Positions 29,376 through 38,646 of a DNA stretch of 64,000 bases are shown here, one piece after another. Position numbers and translations under genes: made by a program. The DNA comes from an uncultured Oscillospiraceae bacterium (GTDB lineage: Bacteria; Bacillota; Clostridia; Oscillospirales; Oscillospiraceae). Every line of letters begins with the position of its first letter. Positions within the stretch are counted from its first letter, which is position 1. The DNA lies in contig CANQYW010000002.1 of NCBI GenBank assembly GCA_947628185.1, forward strand, positions 117,443-181,442. The letters run 5' to 3'. The notes under the pieces were generated by a model that did no database searches, was not told the origin of the DNA, and saw only the letters and a list, made by a program, of their open reading frames with translations.

Positions 29376-30959
29376 TCAGCCGCCGTACTGGTCGCTATTC
29401 ACGAACTCCTCAAAGCCGCCGTAAGTCTCAAAGAACTTGTGGGTGCCGCTGGTGGAGAGGGCGTAATAGTAGTAATCCGTGTCCGCCGGGGTTATGGCCG
29501 CCCGGATGGAGGCCATACCGGGGTTGCATATGGGCCCCTTGGGGAGGCCGGGGTATTTGTAGGTGTTGTAGGGGCTGTCGATCTCCGTCGAGAACTCCTG
29601 GCCGGTGTCCGCGATTATATAGTTTATGGTGGCGTCTATCTGGAGTAGCCCGTTGGTGCCCTGGCGGTCCGGGTGGTTGAGGCGGTTCTCTATGACGGAG
29701 GCTATGGTGTCCCGCTCGCTGTCGGCCCCCGCCTCCTTCTCTATCATGGCGGCGATATTTAGTATCTCCTCCACCGTGTAGCCAAGCTCCTGGGCTTTGG
29801 CCGCGAGGTCGTCGGTCCACTTCTTCTCAAAGTTATCGAGGAACCGCTCGACGACGTCCACCGGGTCGTCGTCAATATAGAACTCGTAGGTGTCCGGGAA
29901 GAGGAACCCCTCCAGGTGCTTGGGGTCACCGAGGGCGGTGTTCTCCAGGAAGTCGTAGTCGAACTCGTGGTCCTTGAGGACATCTAAGAGCTCATCCCTC
30001 TCGCAGACCTCGTTCTCCACCATCATGTCAACTATCTGGGTGATGCTGTAGCCCTCCGGGATGGTGAGCATTATGGTCTCCCGCACGCCCGTCACCGGGT
30101 TCATGCCGTGGATGAGGGCCCGGTAGTCGTAGTTCATGTTTAGGGTGTAAGTCCCCGCCATTATCTTCTCGTCCGCGTGGGCGAAGGAGCAGAAGAGCTT
30201 AAATAGCCACTTATAGCGCACAAGGCCGCTATTAACGAGCCGGTCGGCCACGGCGTCAATGTCCGCCACGTCCGTCTCATAGTACTCGGTCTCGCCCTCC
30301 TCCGTCTCCCGCTCCCGGCGCTCGGTGTGGAATAGGCTCTTTGGGAGCACCACCTCCACGGGCACGTCATCCCCGTCGAGCCCCAGCACGTCCGTGGCCC
30401 ACACCCAGCCGAGGGAGGCGAGGACGACGCTGACGCACATTATAAAGAGGAACATCATAAGGCCCGAGAGACAGCCCGTGCGTTTCGTGCGGCCCCGGCG
30501 GACCACCTTCTCCTCCACGTCGGCGTACTCCTTGTCAAAGTCGAACTCCACCTCGAAGTCCTCCACCGGGTCGGACTTGCGCTCCCCGCCCCGCCGCCGG
30601 GGTGTGGCGCGCTTTGGGTCCATGTCCCGGAGGGAGGCGGACTTTCTGGGTTCCGGTTCCGGCTCCGGCTCCGGCTCGCTCCAGCGGCGCGTGGGCTCCT
30701 CGGGTGAGTCAAACTCCACCGTGTAGTCCCGCTCCTCCGGGTCGTCATCGAATATTGGGAGAAGGTCGGGGCCAATATCCGCCTCGCTGGGGTCCTCATG
30801 GGGTTTTTGCCCCGGCTCCGGCTCCGGCGCGGGTTTTGGCTCCGGTTTTGGCTCCGGGGGCCGCGCCGGCTCCTCCGGCGGGGGGCCGCCGTTGGGGGCC
30901 AGGGTGAAGTCCTCCCCCATGAGCTCCCTCAGGTACTCTTCTCTTCTGTCGTCGCTCAT
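29376..30959 (-). CDS. mltG: Endolytic murein transglycosylase MltG
   Basis: TIPEGYSITQIVDMMVEN, LEGFLFPDTYEF, AAMIEKEAGADSERDTIASVIENRLN, SPYNTYKYPGLPKGPICNPGMASIRAAI. Confidence 0.93.
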   Translation of the reverse strand: MSDDRREEYLRELMGEDFTLAPNGGPPPEEPARPPEPKPEPKPAPEPEPGQKPHEDPSEADIGPDLLPIFDDDPEERDYTVEFDSPEEPTRRWSEPEPEPEPEPRKSASLRDMDPKRATPRRRGGERKSDPVEDFEVEFDFDKEYADVEEKVVRRGRTKRTGCLSGLMMFLFIMCVSVVLASLGWVWATDVLGLDGDDVPVEVVLPKSLFHTERRERETEEGETEYYETDVADIDAVADRLVNSGLVRYKWLFKLFCSFAHADEKIMAGTYTLNMNYDYRALIHGMNPVTGVRETIMLTIPEGYSITQIVDMMVENEVCERDELLDVLKDHEFDYDFLENTALGDPKHLEGFLFPDTYEFYIDDDPVDVVERFLDNFEKKWTDDLAAKAQELGYTVEEILNIAAMIEKEAGADSERDTIASVIENRLNHPDRQGTNGLLQIDATINYIIADTGQEFSTEIDSPYNTYKYPGLPKGPICNPGMASIRAAITPADTDYYYYALSTSGTHKFFETYGGFEEFVNSDQYGG

Positions 30960-31116
30960 CTCAAACCTCCTGGAATACGCTGTGACAACATCACCGCCCG
31001 CCGCATAGGATAACGCGGACGGTGAGAGCGGATCTCACACCCACCTCCGCCGATACGCGCGCGGCGGAAGGGACATAACTTCAATATGCCGGCGCGTCGG
31101 CGGAATGGAGTATCAT

Positions 31117-31260
31117 ATGAATTGCTTTGGCGGTAACTCTTGTCTGTGGATCATCCTCATACTCATCGTTGTGCTCTGCGCCTGCGGCGGCAACGGCTGC
31201 GGCAACGGCTGCGGCTGCGGCAACGACAACGGCGGCAACGGCTGCGGCTGCGGCTGCTAA
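31117..31260 (+). CDS. 47-aa Cys/Gly/Asn-rich membrane-anchored small protein (HCB/chorion-like)
   Basis: MNCFGGNSCLWIILILIVVLCACGGNGCGNGCGCGNDNGGNGCGCGC-stop; GGAG 6 nt upstream of the ATG. Below the ORF-track size cut-off. Confidence 0.75.
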   Translation: MNCFGGNSCLWIILILIVVLCACGGNGCGNGCGCGNDNGGNGCGCGC

Positions 31261-31853
31261 ACCCCAATCGCCGGGGCCCTCTCGGGGGCCCCGGTCCAGA
31301 CGGCCCTTAACTCCGTCACCACGAGATCCATCTTCACGTCGAGCTCGCACATGGGGAGCTCCCGCAGTATGAGCCTCTCCCGGGCCAGCCCCACCCGCAG
31401 CGCCCCCGGCGCGTGGGCGAGGAACCTATCGTAGTATCCGCCGCCCCGGCCCAGGCGGCCCCCGCGGAAGTCAAAGGCCACGCCCGGCACCACCACCAGT
31501 TCCAGCGCCCCCGGCGGCGCCGCCTTTAAGTCTTTAGACGGCTCCGGGATGGAAAATGTTCCGGGGACAAGCTCCTCTATGCTCCTTATCTCCACCGCCT
31601 CCATCTCCCCCGGTCCCGTGACCCTGGGGAGATAGACGTGCTTACCGGCCTCCAACGCCCGGAGGATAAGCGGCTCCGTCCTGACCTCCTTGCCCACGCC
31701 CCAGAAGAGCATCACGTGATGGGCGTCCCGGTACTCGGGCAGCCCCTGGAGCTGGGACAGTATCTGGGCGTCGGAGAGGTCGAAAAAGTCCTGGTCCAGG
31801 GACTCCTCCATCTCCCTCATGAGTCTCCGCCCCTCCTCCTTAGAAGAAGTCAT
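31257..31853 (-). CDS. 5-formyltetrahydrofolate cyclo-ligase
   Basis: LMREMEESLDQDFFDLSDAQI..., VVVPGVAFDFRGGRLGRGGGYYDRFLA. The true start is likely 31853; the ORF track extends into the next gene. Confidence 0.9.
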   Translation of the reverse strand: MTSSKEEGRRLMREMEESLDQDFFDLSDAQILSQLQGLPEYRDAHHVMLFWGVGKEVRTEPLILRALEAGKHVYLPRVTGPGEMEAVEIRSIEELVPGTFSIPEPSKDLKAAPPGALELVVVPGVAFDFRGGRLGRGGGYYDRFLAHAPGALRVGLARERLILRELPMCELDVKMDLVVTELRAVWTGAPERAPAIGV

Positions 31854-32388
31854 AGTGGACGGCCTCCGACACGGCCTCCGCCGCCGGACGGCCCCGGAGT
31901 ATCTCCACCACCGTGAGGGCGAAGTCCCAGGCGGTACCGGCGCTGCGGCTGGTGACGACGTTCCCGTCCACCACAACGCGCTCGCCGGGCTCCGCCTTCG
32001 CCCCCCCGAGTTCCCCCTCCATGCCGGGGTAGCAGACGGCCCTGCGGCCCTCCAATATTCCCAATTTCGCGAGCACCGTGGGGGCGGCGCATATGGCCGC
32101 CACCAGATTCCCCGAATCATACGCCGCCCTTATGACGCTCAGCGCGGCCCTGGAGGCGGCGATGTTCCGCACGCCCCTGAGTCCCCCGGGGACTATCACG
32201 GCCTCGGCCCTCGCGCCGTCGACCTCCGCCACGCCGATGTCCGTCTCCACCCGGAGCCCGTGGCTCCCCGCCACGGTGACGCCGGTGACGCCCACGAGAC
32301 ACACATCGACTTTCGCCCTTTTAAGCGCGTCATAGGGCGCTATGGCCTCAACTTCCTCAAAACCCTCCGCCAAGAGGATGTACACCAT
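31840..32388 (-). CDS. DJ-1/PfpI family protein
   Basis: MVYILLAEGFEEVEAIAPYDALKRA, AAICAAPTVLAKLGILEGRRAVCYPG. Confidence 0.92.
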   Translation of the reverse strand: MVYILLAEGFEEVEAIAPYDALKRAKVDVCLVGVTGVTVAGSHGLRVETDIGVAEVDGARAEAVIVPGGLRGVRNIAASRAALSVIRAAYDSGNLVAAICAAPTVLAKLGILEGRRAVCYPGMEGELGGAKAEPGERVVVDGNVVTSRSAGTAWDFALTVVEILRGRPAAEAVSEAVHYDFF

Positions 32389-32393
32389 GAAGA

Positions 32394-33128
32394 TCACTTT
32401 CCTTTCAGCTTTTCGCCTATTTTCTCCCCAACCACGCAGACCAAAAATACCGGCAGTTGGGTCATTCTTCCAAATCTTGAGGGCTCCTGTATGAGCCTAT
32501 ATAGCCACTCCACGTTGTGCCTCTGCCAGCTCTCCGGCGCTCTCTGCACCGCCCCGGCGTAGACATCGAGGGAACCCCCGAGGCCCGCCATGAGGCCGAC
32601 TTTGAGCTTATCCCTATTTTTGCTCATCCACCGCTCCTGCTTTGGGGCCCCGAGGCACACAAGGAGGAGATCGGGCTGGAGGGCGTTTATCCTCTCAATT
32701 ATGGGCCCGTCGTCCTTAAAATATCCGTCCGCCGTGCCGGAGACCACAAGTCCCGGGTGCGCGGACATGAGATTCCGCCCCGCCTCCTCCGCGACGCCCG
32801 GTTTCGCGCCGAGGAGAAATACGCTCCGGCCCTCTCTCGCCATCACATCAAATAGCCCCTGGGCGAAGTCCGCCCCGGCCACCTTGCACTTCAGGGGCCG
32901 GCCCAGTATCTTGGCGCCGTAGACGACGCCGATGCCGTCCGGCAATACGAGAGCCGCCCCCTCGATTATCCCCCGGAGCTCCGGGTCCTTGCGGCAGGCC
33001 ATGGCTATCTCGGGGTTGGGGGTAACGACGTACCCGCCGTCCCGGCGGCGCATGAGCTCCAGACCCCGCTCCACCGCCTCGTCCATGGTCAAATTGTCGA
33101 ATCCCAGGCCCAGTACCTCTACCCGCAT
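32394..33128 (-). CDS. WecB/TagA/CpsF family glycosyltransferase
   Basis: VVTPNPEIAMACRKDPELRGIIEGAALVLPDGIGVVYGAK, VFLLGAKPGVAEEA, CLGAPKQERWMSKNRD. Confidence 0.93.
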   Translation of the reverse strand: MRVEVLGLGFDNLTMDEAVERGLELMRRRDGGYVVTPNPEIAMACRKDPELRGIIEGAALVLPDGIGVVYGAKILGRPLKCKVAGADFAQGLFDVMAREGRSVFLLGAKPGVAEEAGRNLMSAHPGLVVSGTADGYFKDDGPIIERINALQPDLLLVCLGAPKQERWMSKNRDKLKVGLMAGLGGSLDVYAGAVQRAPESWQRHNVEWLYRLIQEPSRFGRMTQLPVFLVCVVGEKIGEKLKGK

Positions 33129-33244
33129 GTCATCCTCCGTTTCCTTCGGCCCCGAAGTTCCGCAGTCATTCACGGTAATTTTATCATATGGTCCCGAATT
33201 GTCAAGGCGGTAGGTTTAATATTTAATATTGGTTTAAAAAGCGG

Positions 33245-34159
33245 TCAAAAGAGCCCGCCGTAGCGGGGCTGGGGGTAGTCGAGCTCGTAGCTGCGGCAGA
33301 GGTCCAGGAAGTCCCGGGCGGCGGAGGTCAGGCGTTTCTGCCGGTGGTAGACGATGTTGAACTTGCGCCGGAAGGTGAGGCCCTCCACCGTCACCATCTC
33401 CACCAGCCCCTGCTCCAGGGGGCCGTGGAGCATCCTGTGGGGCAGCACCGCCACGCCAAGACCCTCTATCACGGCGTTCACAAGGGCGGTGGTGCTGGTG
33501 GCCTCCCAGATGGGCTCCACCGCGAACCCCGCCGCCTCCACCGCCTGGTCGAAGACCTCCCTGGTGCCGCTGCCCCGCTCCCGCAGCAGGAACTTCTGCG
33601 TCCTAAACTCCCGGAGGTCCATGGCGGCGGGTCCCGGCCCCTCCCCCGCCGGGGCCCTTATGACGACCAGCTCGTCCTCCATGTACTCCTCCGAGATGAG
33701 GGCCGGGTCGTGGGCCGGTCCCTCGATGAGCGCCAGATCCAGGGCGCTGTCCGTTATCCGCCGCTCCAGCTCCTCCGAGGGCGCCACCAGCGCCCGGACC
33801 TCCGTGCCCGGATGGCGGTTCTGAAAGCTCCTCACATACCCCGGCAGGAACTGGGACCCTATGGTCACGCTGGCCCCCACCCGGATGAGGCCAAGGGCGT
33901 CCCAGTTGCGCATGGCCCGCTCCATGTCCTCAAATATCCCATCGACGCCCCTGGCGTACTCCAAGAACCGCTCCCCCGCCGCCGTTATCCGCAGACGGCG
34001 GCCTATCCTGTCAAAGAGCACCACGCCGTAGTACTCCTCCAGCTCCCGCACCGCGAGACTCACAGCCGGCTGCGTCATGTTGAGCGCCTCCGCCGCCCGC
34101 GTGGTGCTGTACCCCGACTCCGCTATCGCCAGGAATATCCTCATGTGCCGTATCGTCAT
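33245..34159 (-). CDS. LysR-family transcriptional regulator
   Basis: MTIRHMRIFLAIAESGYSTTRAAEALNMTQPAVSLAVRELEEYYGVVLFDRIGRRL. Confidence 0.95.
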   Translation of the reverse strand: MTIRHMRIFLAIAESGYSTTRAAEALNMTQPAVSLAVRELEEYYGVVLFDRIGRRLRITAAGERFLEYARGVDGIFEDMERAMRNWDALGLIRVGASVTIGSQFLPGYVRSFQNRHPGTEVRALVAPSEELERRITDSALDLALIEGPAHDPALISEEYMEDELVVIRAPAGEGPGPAAMDLREFRTQKFLLRERGSGTREVFDQAVEAAGFAVEPIWEATSTTALVNAVIEGLGVAVLPHRMLHGPLEQGLVEMVTVEGLTFRRKFNIVYHRQKRLTSAARDFLDLCRSYELDYPQPRYGGLF

Positions 34160-34260
34160 TGTTCTCTCCTTATATTTTATTGGTTATCAAATATATAAAA
34201 ATATACTATTTTACTTATCAGGCGTCAAGGGATATACTGTCGCTGACAGGAGGGAAAGAG

Positions 34261-34869
34261 ATGCAAAAATCGAAAACGACACTAATTAAGCTCTTCACGT
34301 CGACGCTCAAGCTCAGCGCCTGCACCTTTGGCGGGGGGTTTGTGATAATACCCCTGATGCGCCGGAAATTCGTGGAGGAACTGGGCTGGCTGGAGGAGCA
34401 GGAGATGCTGGATCTCGCGGCGATCGCCCAGTCCGCGCCGGGGGCCATAGCCGTCAACGCCTCGATACTCGTGGGCTACCGTGTGGCGGGTGTGCTGGGG
34501 GCGCTATTGACGGTGCTGGGCACCATATTGCCGCCGCTCATTATAATATCCGTCATCTCCGTGTTCTACGCGGCCTTCCGGGACAGCGCCATTGTGAGTC
34601 TCGTGATGCGGGGCATGACGGCGGGCGTGGCGGCCGTCATCTGCGACGTGGTCATCAACATGGCCGGCGGGGTGCTGAAGTCAAAGCGGGTGCTGCCGGT
34701 GCTGGTGATGCTGGGGGCCTTCGCGGCGGTGAGGTTCTTAAACGTCAATAACGTGCCGGTGATACTCCTGTGCGGGGCCATCGGCGCGGCGGATGTCTTC
34801 TGGCAGAGCCGCAGCGGCGAGCGTCACCACGGCGCGCATCACGGCAGAGGGGCGGTGAGGCCCCAATGA
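34261..34869 (+). CDS. Chromate transporter (ChrA half)
   Basis: FTSTLKLSACTFGGGFVIIPLMRRKFVEELGWLEEQEMLDLAAIAQSAPGAIAVNASILVGYRVAG. Confidence 0.92.
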   Translation: MQKSKTTLIKLFTSTLKLSACTFGGGFVIIPLMRRKFVEELGWLEEQEMLDLAAIAQSAPGAIAVNASILVGYRVAGVLGALLTVLGTILPPLIIISVISVFYAAFRDSAIVSLVMRGMTAGVAAVICDVVINMAGGVLKSKRVLPVLVMLGAFAAVRFLNVNNVPVILLCGAIGAADVFWQSRSGERHHGAHHGRGAVRPQ

Positions 34870-35426
34870 CGTACTTTCAGCTCATATGGAGCTTTTTCAA
34901 GATAGGGCTCTTCAGCATCGGCGGGGGCTACGCCGCCATGCCCCTCATAGAGCAGGAGGTGGTGGACCTGCACGGCTGGCTCACCATGCGGGAGTTCGCG
35001 GACATCATGACCATAGCGGAGATGACCCCGGGGCCCATCGCCATAAACTCCGCCACCTTCGTGGGGATACGTGTGGCGGGCGTCGCGGGGGCGGTGGTGG
35101 CGACCGTCGGGTGCGTGCTGCCCTCCTGCGCCATCGTCATGGCCCTGGCATACGTCTACTACAGGTACCGGGGTCTCGGCGTGGTGAAGGGCGTGCTCTC
35201 GGGGCTGCGGCCCGCCGTCATAGCGATGATAGCCTCGGCGGGGCTCTCGCTCCTGACGCTCTCCGTCTTCGGTGAGCGGGAGATAACGCCGGGGGCCCAC
35301 TTAGACCTCATCGCGGCGGCACTATTCTTAGGGGCGCTCATTGTACTGCGCTGGAAGAAACCAAATCCAATATACGTCATGGCCGGCGCCGGCATTCTGG
35401 GCGCGGCGCTGTACACAATAATTTAG
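34866..35426 (+). CDS. Chromate transporter (ChrA half)
   Basis: MTYFQLIWSFFKIGLFSIGGGYAAMPLIEQEVV...EMTPGPIAINSATFVGIRVAG; ATGA overlap with the previous gene. Confidence 0.92.
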   Translation: MTYFQLIWSFFKIGLFSIGGGYAAMPLIEQEVVDLHGWLTMREFADIMTIAEMTPGPIAINSATFVGIRVAGVAGAVVATVGCVLPSCAIVMALAYVYYRYRGLGVVKGVLSGLRPAVIAMIASAGLSLLTLSVFGEREITPGAHLDLIAAALFLGALIVLRWKKPNPIYVMAGAGILGAALYTII

Positions 35427-35437
35427 GGGGGAGAGAT

Positions 35438-35959
35438 ATGAAATATACACTTTTAGGCGGGGTCCTATATAAACGTGGCGGCAAGGACCCGCTGGCACGG
35501 ATAAAGGCAGCCGCGCCGGGGTACGTCCGGCAGATAGACTCCTGTGACGGCGCGAAACACCTGGAGACCAGGATACAGTACATCGACAGCCATATGAATG
35601 CCTTTGACGCCCGCAACCGGGAGTACGTGGCGGTGTGCGACGGGAGCGTCTGCGCCCTGGCCCACCCGGACTACGCCCCCGGGGAGGACCCCAAAGAGCA
35701 GGGCTGGCCGGTGTGCCGCTGCCCCAGGGTGGACAGGGCGAACGTGGAGCTGGGGGGCTGCCCCATGGAGCTCACAATGCGCTCCTCCCAGGTCTACATA
35801 CTGATGAGCCACGGGGATCTCGCCATGCGGATACGCCACCGGGGCATCGCCGGGGGCTGGGACATCGACGCCCGCGAGGACCTGACGCCGGAGGTCATAT
35901 GCTGTATATTCGTCTTCTCCCGCTACATGGAGAGGGAGAACGAGTTCATAACGGTCTAA
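35438..35959 (+). CDS. Uncharacterised protein, possible tubby C-terminal/LURP-one-like fold
   Basis: 173 aa, GGGGAGAG RBS; C-terminal WDIDAREDLTPEVICCIFVFSRYMERENEF is only suggestive. Confidence 0.7.
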   Translation: MKYTLLGGVLYKRGGKDPLARIKAAAPGYVRQIDSCDGAKHLETRIQYIDSHMNAFDARNREYVAVCDGSVCALAHPDYAPGEDPKEQGWPVCRCPRVDRANVELGGCPMELTMRSSQVYILMSHGDLAMRIRHRGIAGGWDIDAREDLTPEVICCIFVFSRYMERENEFITV

Positions 35960-36792
35960 TCCTCCCCTGATAGTAATAGGGCGTCGTATATGGCGTTTTT
36001 GGAGACGCCCGTGCGCTGACTGGCCCGCTTGGAGGCGTCCCGGAGGCTCATACCGCTCTCCATTAGCTCCCGGGCGAGCTTGACGGCCTCCGGCAGAGTG
36101 GCGGCGGGCGCCTCCTCCTCCCCGGCGCCCCCCACCACCAGGACGTACTCCCCCCGGGGGGCCGTCTCACGGTAATGCTCCAGGGCTTTCTGGATGGTTG
36201 TGAGCTCCGTCTCCTCGTGGAGCTTTGTTATCTCTCGGCACAGCGCTATTGGCCGGTCCCCTAAAACTTCGAGCATGTCCTCCAACGTCCGCAGGAGCTT
36301 GTGGGGGGCCTCATAGAAGACCATGGTGCGGCGCTCACTGCGAAGGGAGTCGAGGTGCTCAAACCGGCTCTTTCGGTTGACGGAGAGAAACCCCTCGAAT
36401 GTGAACCGCCCCGTGGGCAATCCCGAGAGGGCCAGGGCCGTCGTCACCGCCGTGGGGCCCGGGACGGCGAGGACCTCTATCCCCCGGCTCCGGGCCTCCC
36501 GCACCAGGTCCTCACCGGGGTCCGAGATGGCCGGCATACCAGCGTCCGTCACAAGGGCGCAGGTCTCCCCCGCCTCTATGCGGCTCAAGATCCTGGGGCC
36601 GCTCTCGGCCCTGTTGTGCTCGTAGTAGCTCACGAGCTCTTTTTTTATGCCCAGATGGCTTAGAAGTTTCATGGTGACGCGGGTGTCCTCCGCCGCGATG
36701 AAATCCGCCCCGCTCAAGACTTCCGCCGCCCGGGGGGACAGGTCCCCTAAATTGCCGATGGGCGTCCCCACGAGATAGAGCTTTCCTGACAT
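35956..36792 (-). CDS. rsmI: 16S rRNA 2'-O-ribose C1402 methyltransferase RsmI
   Basis: KLYLVGTPIGNLGDLSPRAAEVL, AEDTRVTMKLLSHLGI, VTDAGMPAISDPGEDLV, FYEAPHKLLRTLEDM. Confidence 0.96.
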   Translation of the reverse strand: MSGKLYLVGTPIGNLGDLSPRAAEVLSGADFIAAEDTRVTMKLLSHLGIKKELVSYYEHNRAESGPRILSRIEAGETCALVTDAGMPAISDPGEDLVREARSRGIEVLAVPGPTAVTTALALSGLPTGRFTFEGFLSVNRKSRFEHLDSLRSERRTMVFYEAPHKLLRTLEDMLEVLGDRPIALCREITKLHEETELTTIQKALEHYRETAPRGEYVLVVGGAGEEEAPAATLPEAVKLARELMESGMSLRDASKRASQRTGVSKNAIYDALLLSGED

Positions 36793-36828
36793 GCGTACCT
36801 CCATTTTTTATAGTGCGCTTATTATTAA

Positions 36829-37539
36829 TTATAAATGGTATATCTCTCTGGCCTCCGGGGTGTCCTCGCCCCCGGGGGTCTTTAATATTAGCTCCGGCTC
36901 CACACGAAGGCCCGGCTTGCCGCCCCGGCGGCACTCTATTAGCGCCGCGAAGGGCGGGGCCTCCACCCCCGCCGCCGCGAGGCGCAGACGCTTGGGCTCG
37001 AGGCCGTGACCTGATAGCGTCACCATGGCCTCCGCCAGCCGCTCCGGGGGGTAGACGAGGGCGAGACGCCCCCCGTCCCCCAAAAGTTTCGCCGCCGCCT
37101 CCGCGATCTCCGCAAGAGTGCAGGCCCGCTCCTCCCGGGCCACCCGCCGCCCCTCCGCCGGGGCCCCGCCGTGTCCGGGGACGAAGTAGGGGGGATTTGT
37201 CACGATGAGCTGGAACTTCCCCACCTCCGCCTCCCGGAGCTCCCGGAGGTCCCGCTGTAGGACATGGAGGCGGTCATTAAGGTTATTTAGCTCCACGTTA
37301 CGCCGCGCCAGCGCCGCCGCCGCGGGGTCTATCTCCACCATACATATCCCGGCGGTCCGGGAACGGGCGGAGAGTATCAAAGATATGACCCCCGAGCCGC
37401 AGCCAAAGTCCGCCGCCCGGCGCACACCGGCGAGGGACGGAAAGGCCCCCAAAATTACGCTGTCCGTGCAGACGGGCTCCGCCGCAGAGCTCACCTCCAT
37501 CCTGGGCCCCCCGGGCCAGAGGTCAAAATATTCCGGCAT
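36829..37539 (-). CDS. tRNA1(Val) A37 N6-methyltransferase-like (TrmN6/YabB)
   Basis: DSVILGAFPSLAGVRRAADFGCGSGVISLIL, LIVTNPPYF; adjacent to rsmI. Confidence 0.9.
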   Translation of the reverse strand: MPEYFDLWPGGPRMEVSSAAEPVCTDSVILGAFPSLAGVRRAADFGCGSGVISLILSARSRTAGICMVEIDPAAAALARRNVELNNLNDRLHVLQRDLRELREAEVGKFQLIVTNPPYFVPGHGGAPAEGRRVAREERACTLAEIAEAAAKLLGDGGRLALVYPPERLAEAMVTLSGHGLEPKRLRLAAAGVEAPPFAALIECRRGGKPGLRVEPELILKTPGGEDTPEAREIYHL

Positions 37540-37563
37540 AGTTTATCACTCCAAACACGCTAA

Positions 37564-37595
37564 AGGCGGTGGGTCGTCTTTTCCCACCGCCTTTT
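37564..37595. terminator. Terminator hairpin downstream of ferredoxin
   Basis: AAAGGCGGTGGG...CCCACCGCCTTTT. Confidence 0.7.
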
Positions 37596-37629
37596 CGCAG
37601 TCTCTCTTGGTGTCAGGCGAGCTCTAAGC

Positions 37630-37800
37630 TCACTCCTCGCTGATGGCTCCCACAGGGCAAGCGCCCTCGCAAGCGCCGCAGTCGATGCAGGTGTCGGGAT
37701 CCACTTCGTACTTGCCGTCGCCCTCAGAAATAGCGCTGACGGGGCAGTTGGACGCGCAGGTGCCGCAAGCGATGCAGTCGTCAGAAATCTTTCTTGCCAT
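37630..37800 (-). CDS. 2[4Fe-4S] ferredoxin
   Basis: MARKISDDCIACGTCASNCPVSAISEG...DTCIDCGACEGACPVGAISEE; GGAGG RBS. Confidence 0.95.
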   Translation of the reverse strand: MARKISDDCIACGTCASNCPVSAISEGDGKYEVDPDTCIDCGACEGACPVGAISEE

Positions 37801-38042
37801 GTTATGTACCTCCAAATATTCTTTATTTAGACAGGCAGCCAAACCTATCGTCAATAGCATTGTAACACGTTTTTGTGAAAAATCAATAAAAATTTCTGCC
37901 CCCTCTCACATTTTTTGGCTCTATTTCCCCTCTGCCCTTTAAACCCCCGAAAGGTCAAATATCTGAAAAACGGAGAAAATTTGAGATATTCTTTGAAATT
38001 TAAAGATAACCCCGGATTTCAGAATAGTCAGTGAACGTCAAA

Positions 38043-38059
38043 GGTCAAATTAGGTCAGA
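38043..38059. promoter_or_regulatory. CtsR-like operator (imperfect)
   Basis: GGTCAAA-tta-GGTCAGA. Confidence 0.55.
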
Positions 38060-38106
38060 GACGATGTTGAGAAAAACGGCCTCACAGTGTATCATATCAG
38101 TCGAAA

Positions 38107-38123
38107 GGTCAAAGATAGTCAAA
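38107..38123. promoter_or_regulatory. CtsR operator
   Basis: GGTCAAA-gat-AGTCAAA matches the heptad direct repeat RGTCAAA-N3-RGTCAAA upstream of ctsR. Confidence 0.8.
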
Positions 38124-38160
38124 GGCAAAGAGCAATAGTCAAAAGAAGGAGTTGGGACCC

Positions 38161-38607
38161 GTGGGTATAAGCGATGTGATAGCGGACTTTATAAATGAGC
38201 TCCTCAGCGAGGACAGCACGGCGGAGGTACAGCGCTCGGAGCTGGCGAACCGTTTCGGGTGCGTGCCAAGCCAGATTAACTACGTCATCTCCACCCGGTT
38301 CTCCCCGGAGCGGGGGTACGTGGTGGAGAGCCGCCGGGGCGGCGGCGGGTACATCCGCATAAGGCGGGTGCAGGCGGACCCCAAGCTCCTGCTGATGCAC
38401 ACGGTGAACGCCATTGGCTCGGACATCGACCTGCGGTCGGCGGCGGCGCTCCTCTCAAACTGCGTGTCGGCGGGGGTCCTCGACGAGGCGGCGGCCAGGC
38501 TCATGCTCTCCGCCGTCAGCGATGCGTCACTCAAGCCCCTCCCACCGGAGGCGCGGGGGAGGCTCCGGGCGTCGATACTAAAGCAGATGCTCCTGGCCTC
38601 CATGTGA
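38161..38607 (+). CDS. ctsR: CtsR heat-shock repressor
   Basis: ISDVIADFINELLSEDSTAEVQRSELANRFGCVPSQINYVISTRFSPERGYVVESRRGGGGYIRI; GTG start after AAGGAG. Confidence 0.95.
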   Translation: MGISDVIADFINELLSEDSTAEVQRSELANRFGCVPSQINYVISTRFSPERGYVVESRRGGGGYIRIRRVQADPKLLLMHTVNAIGSDIDLRSAAALLSNCVSAGVLDEAAARLMLSAVSDASLKPLPPEARGRLRASILKQMLLASM

Positions 38608-38646
38608 AAAAATTTTCTTTGTATATTTGAAAGGAGTCTATTAGTT

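Noticed and set aside
30600-30900. Pro/Glu-rich repeats in MltG and the similar Glu/Asp/Pro linker in SpoIIP
   Set aside because: Common low-complexity linkers of envelope proteins, not a distinct system.
31127-31372. 81-aa Ala-rich ORF and the 89-aa minus ORF opposite it
   Set aside because: Out-of-frame readings of the GGC/TGC/AAC repeat of the true 47-aa Cys/Gly ORF.
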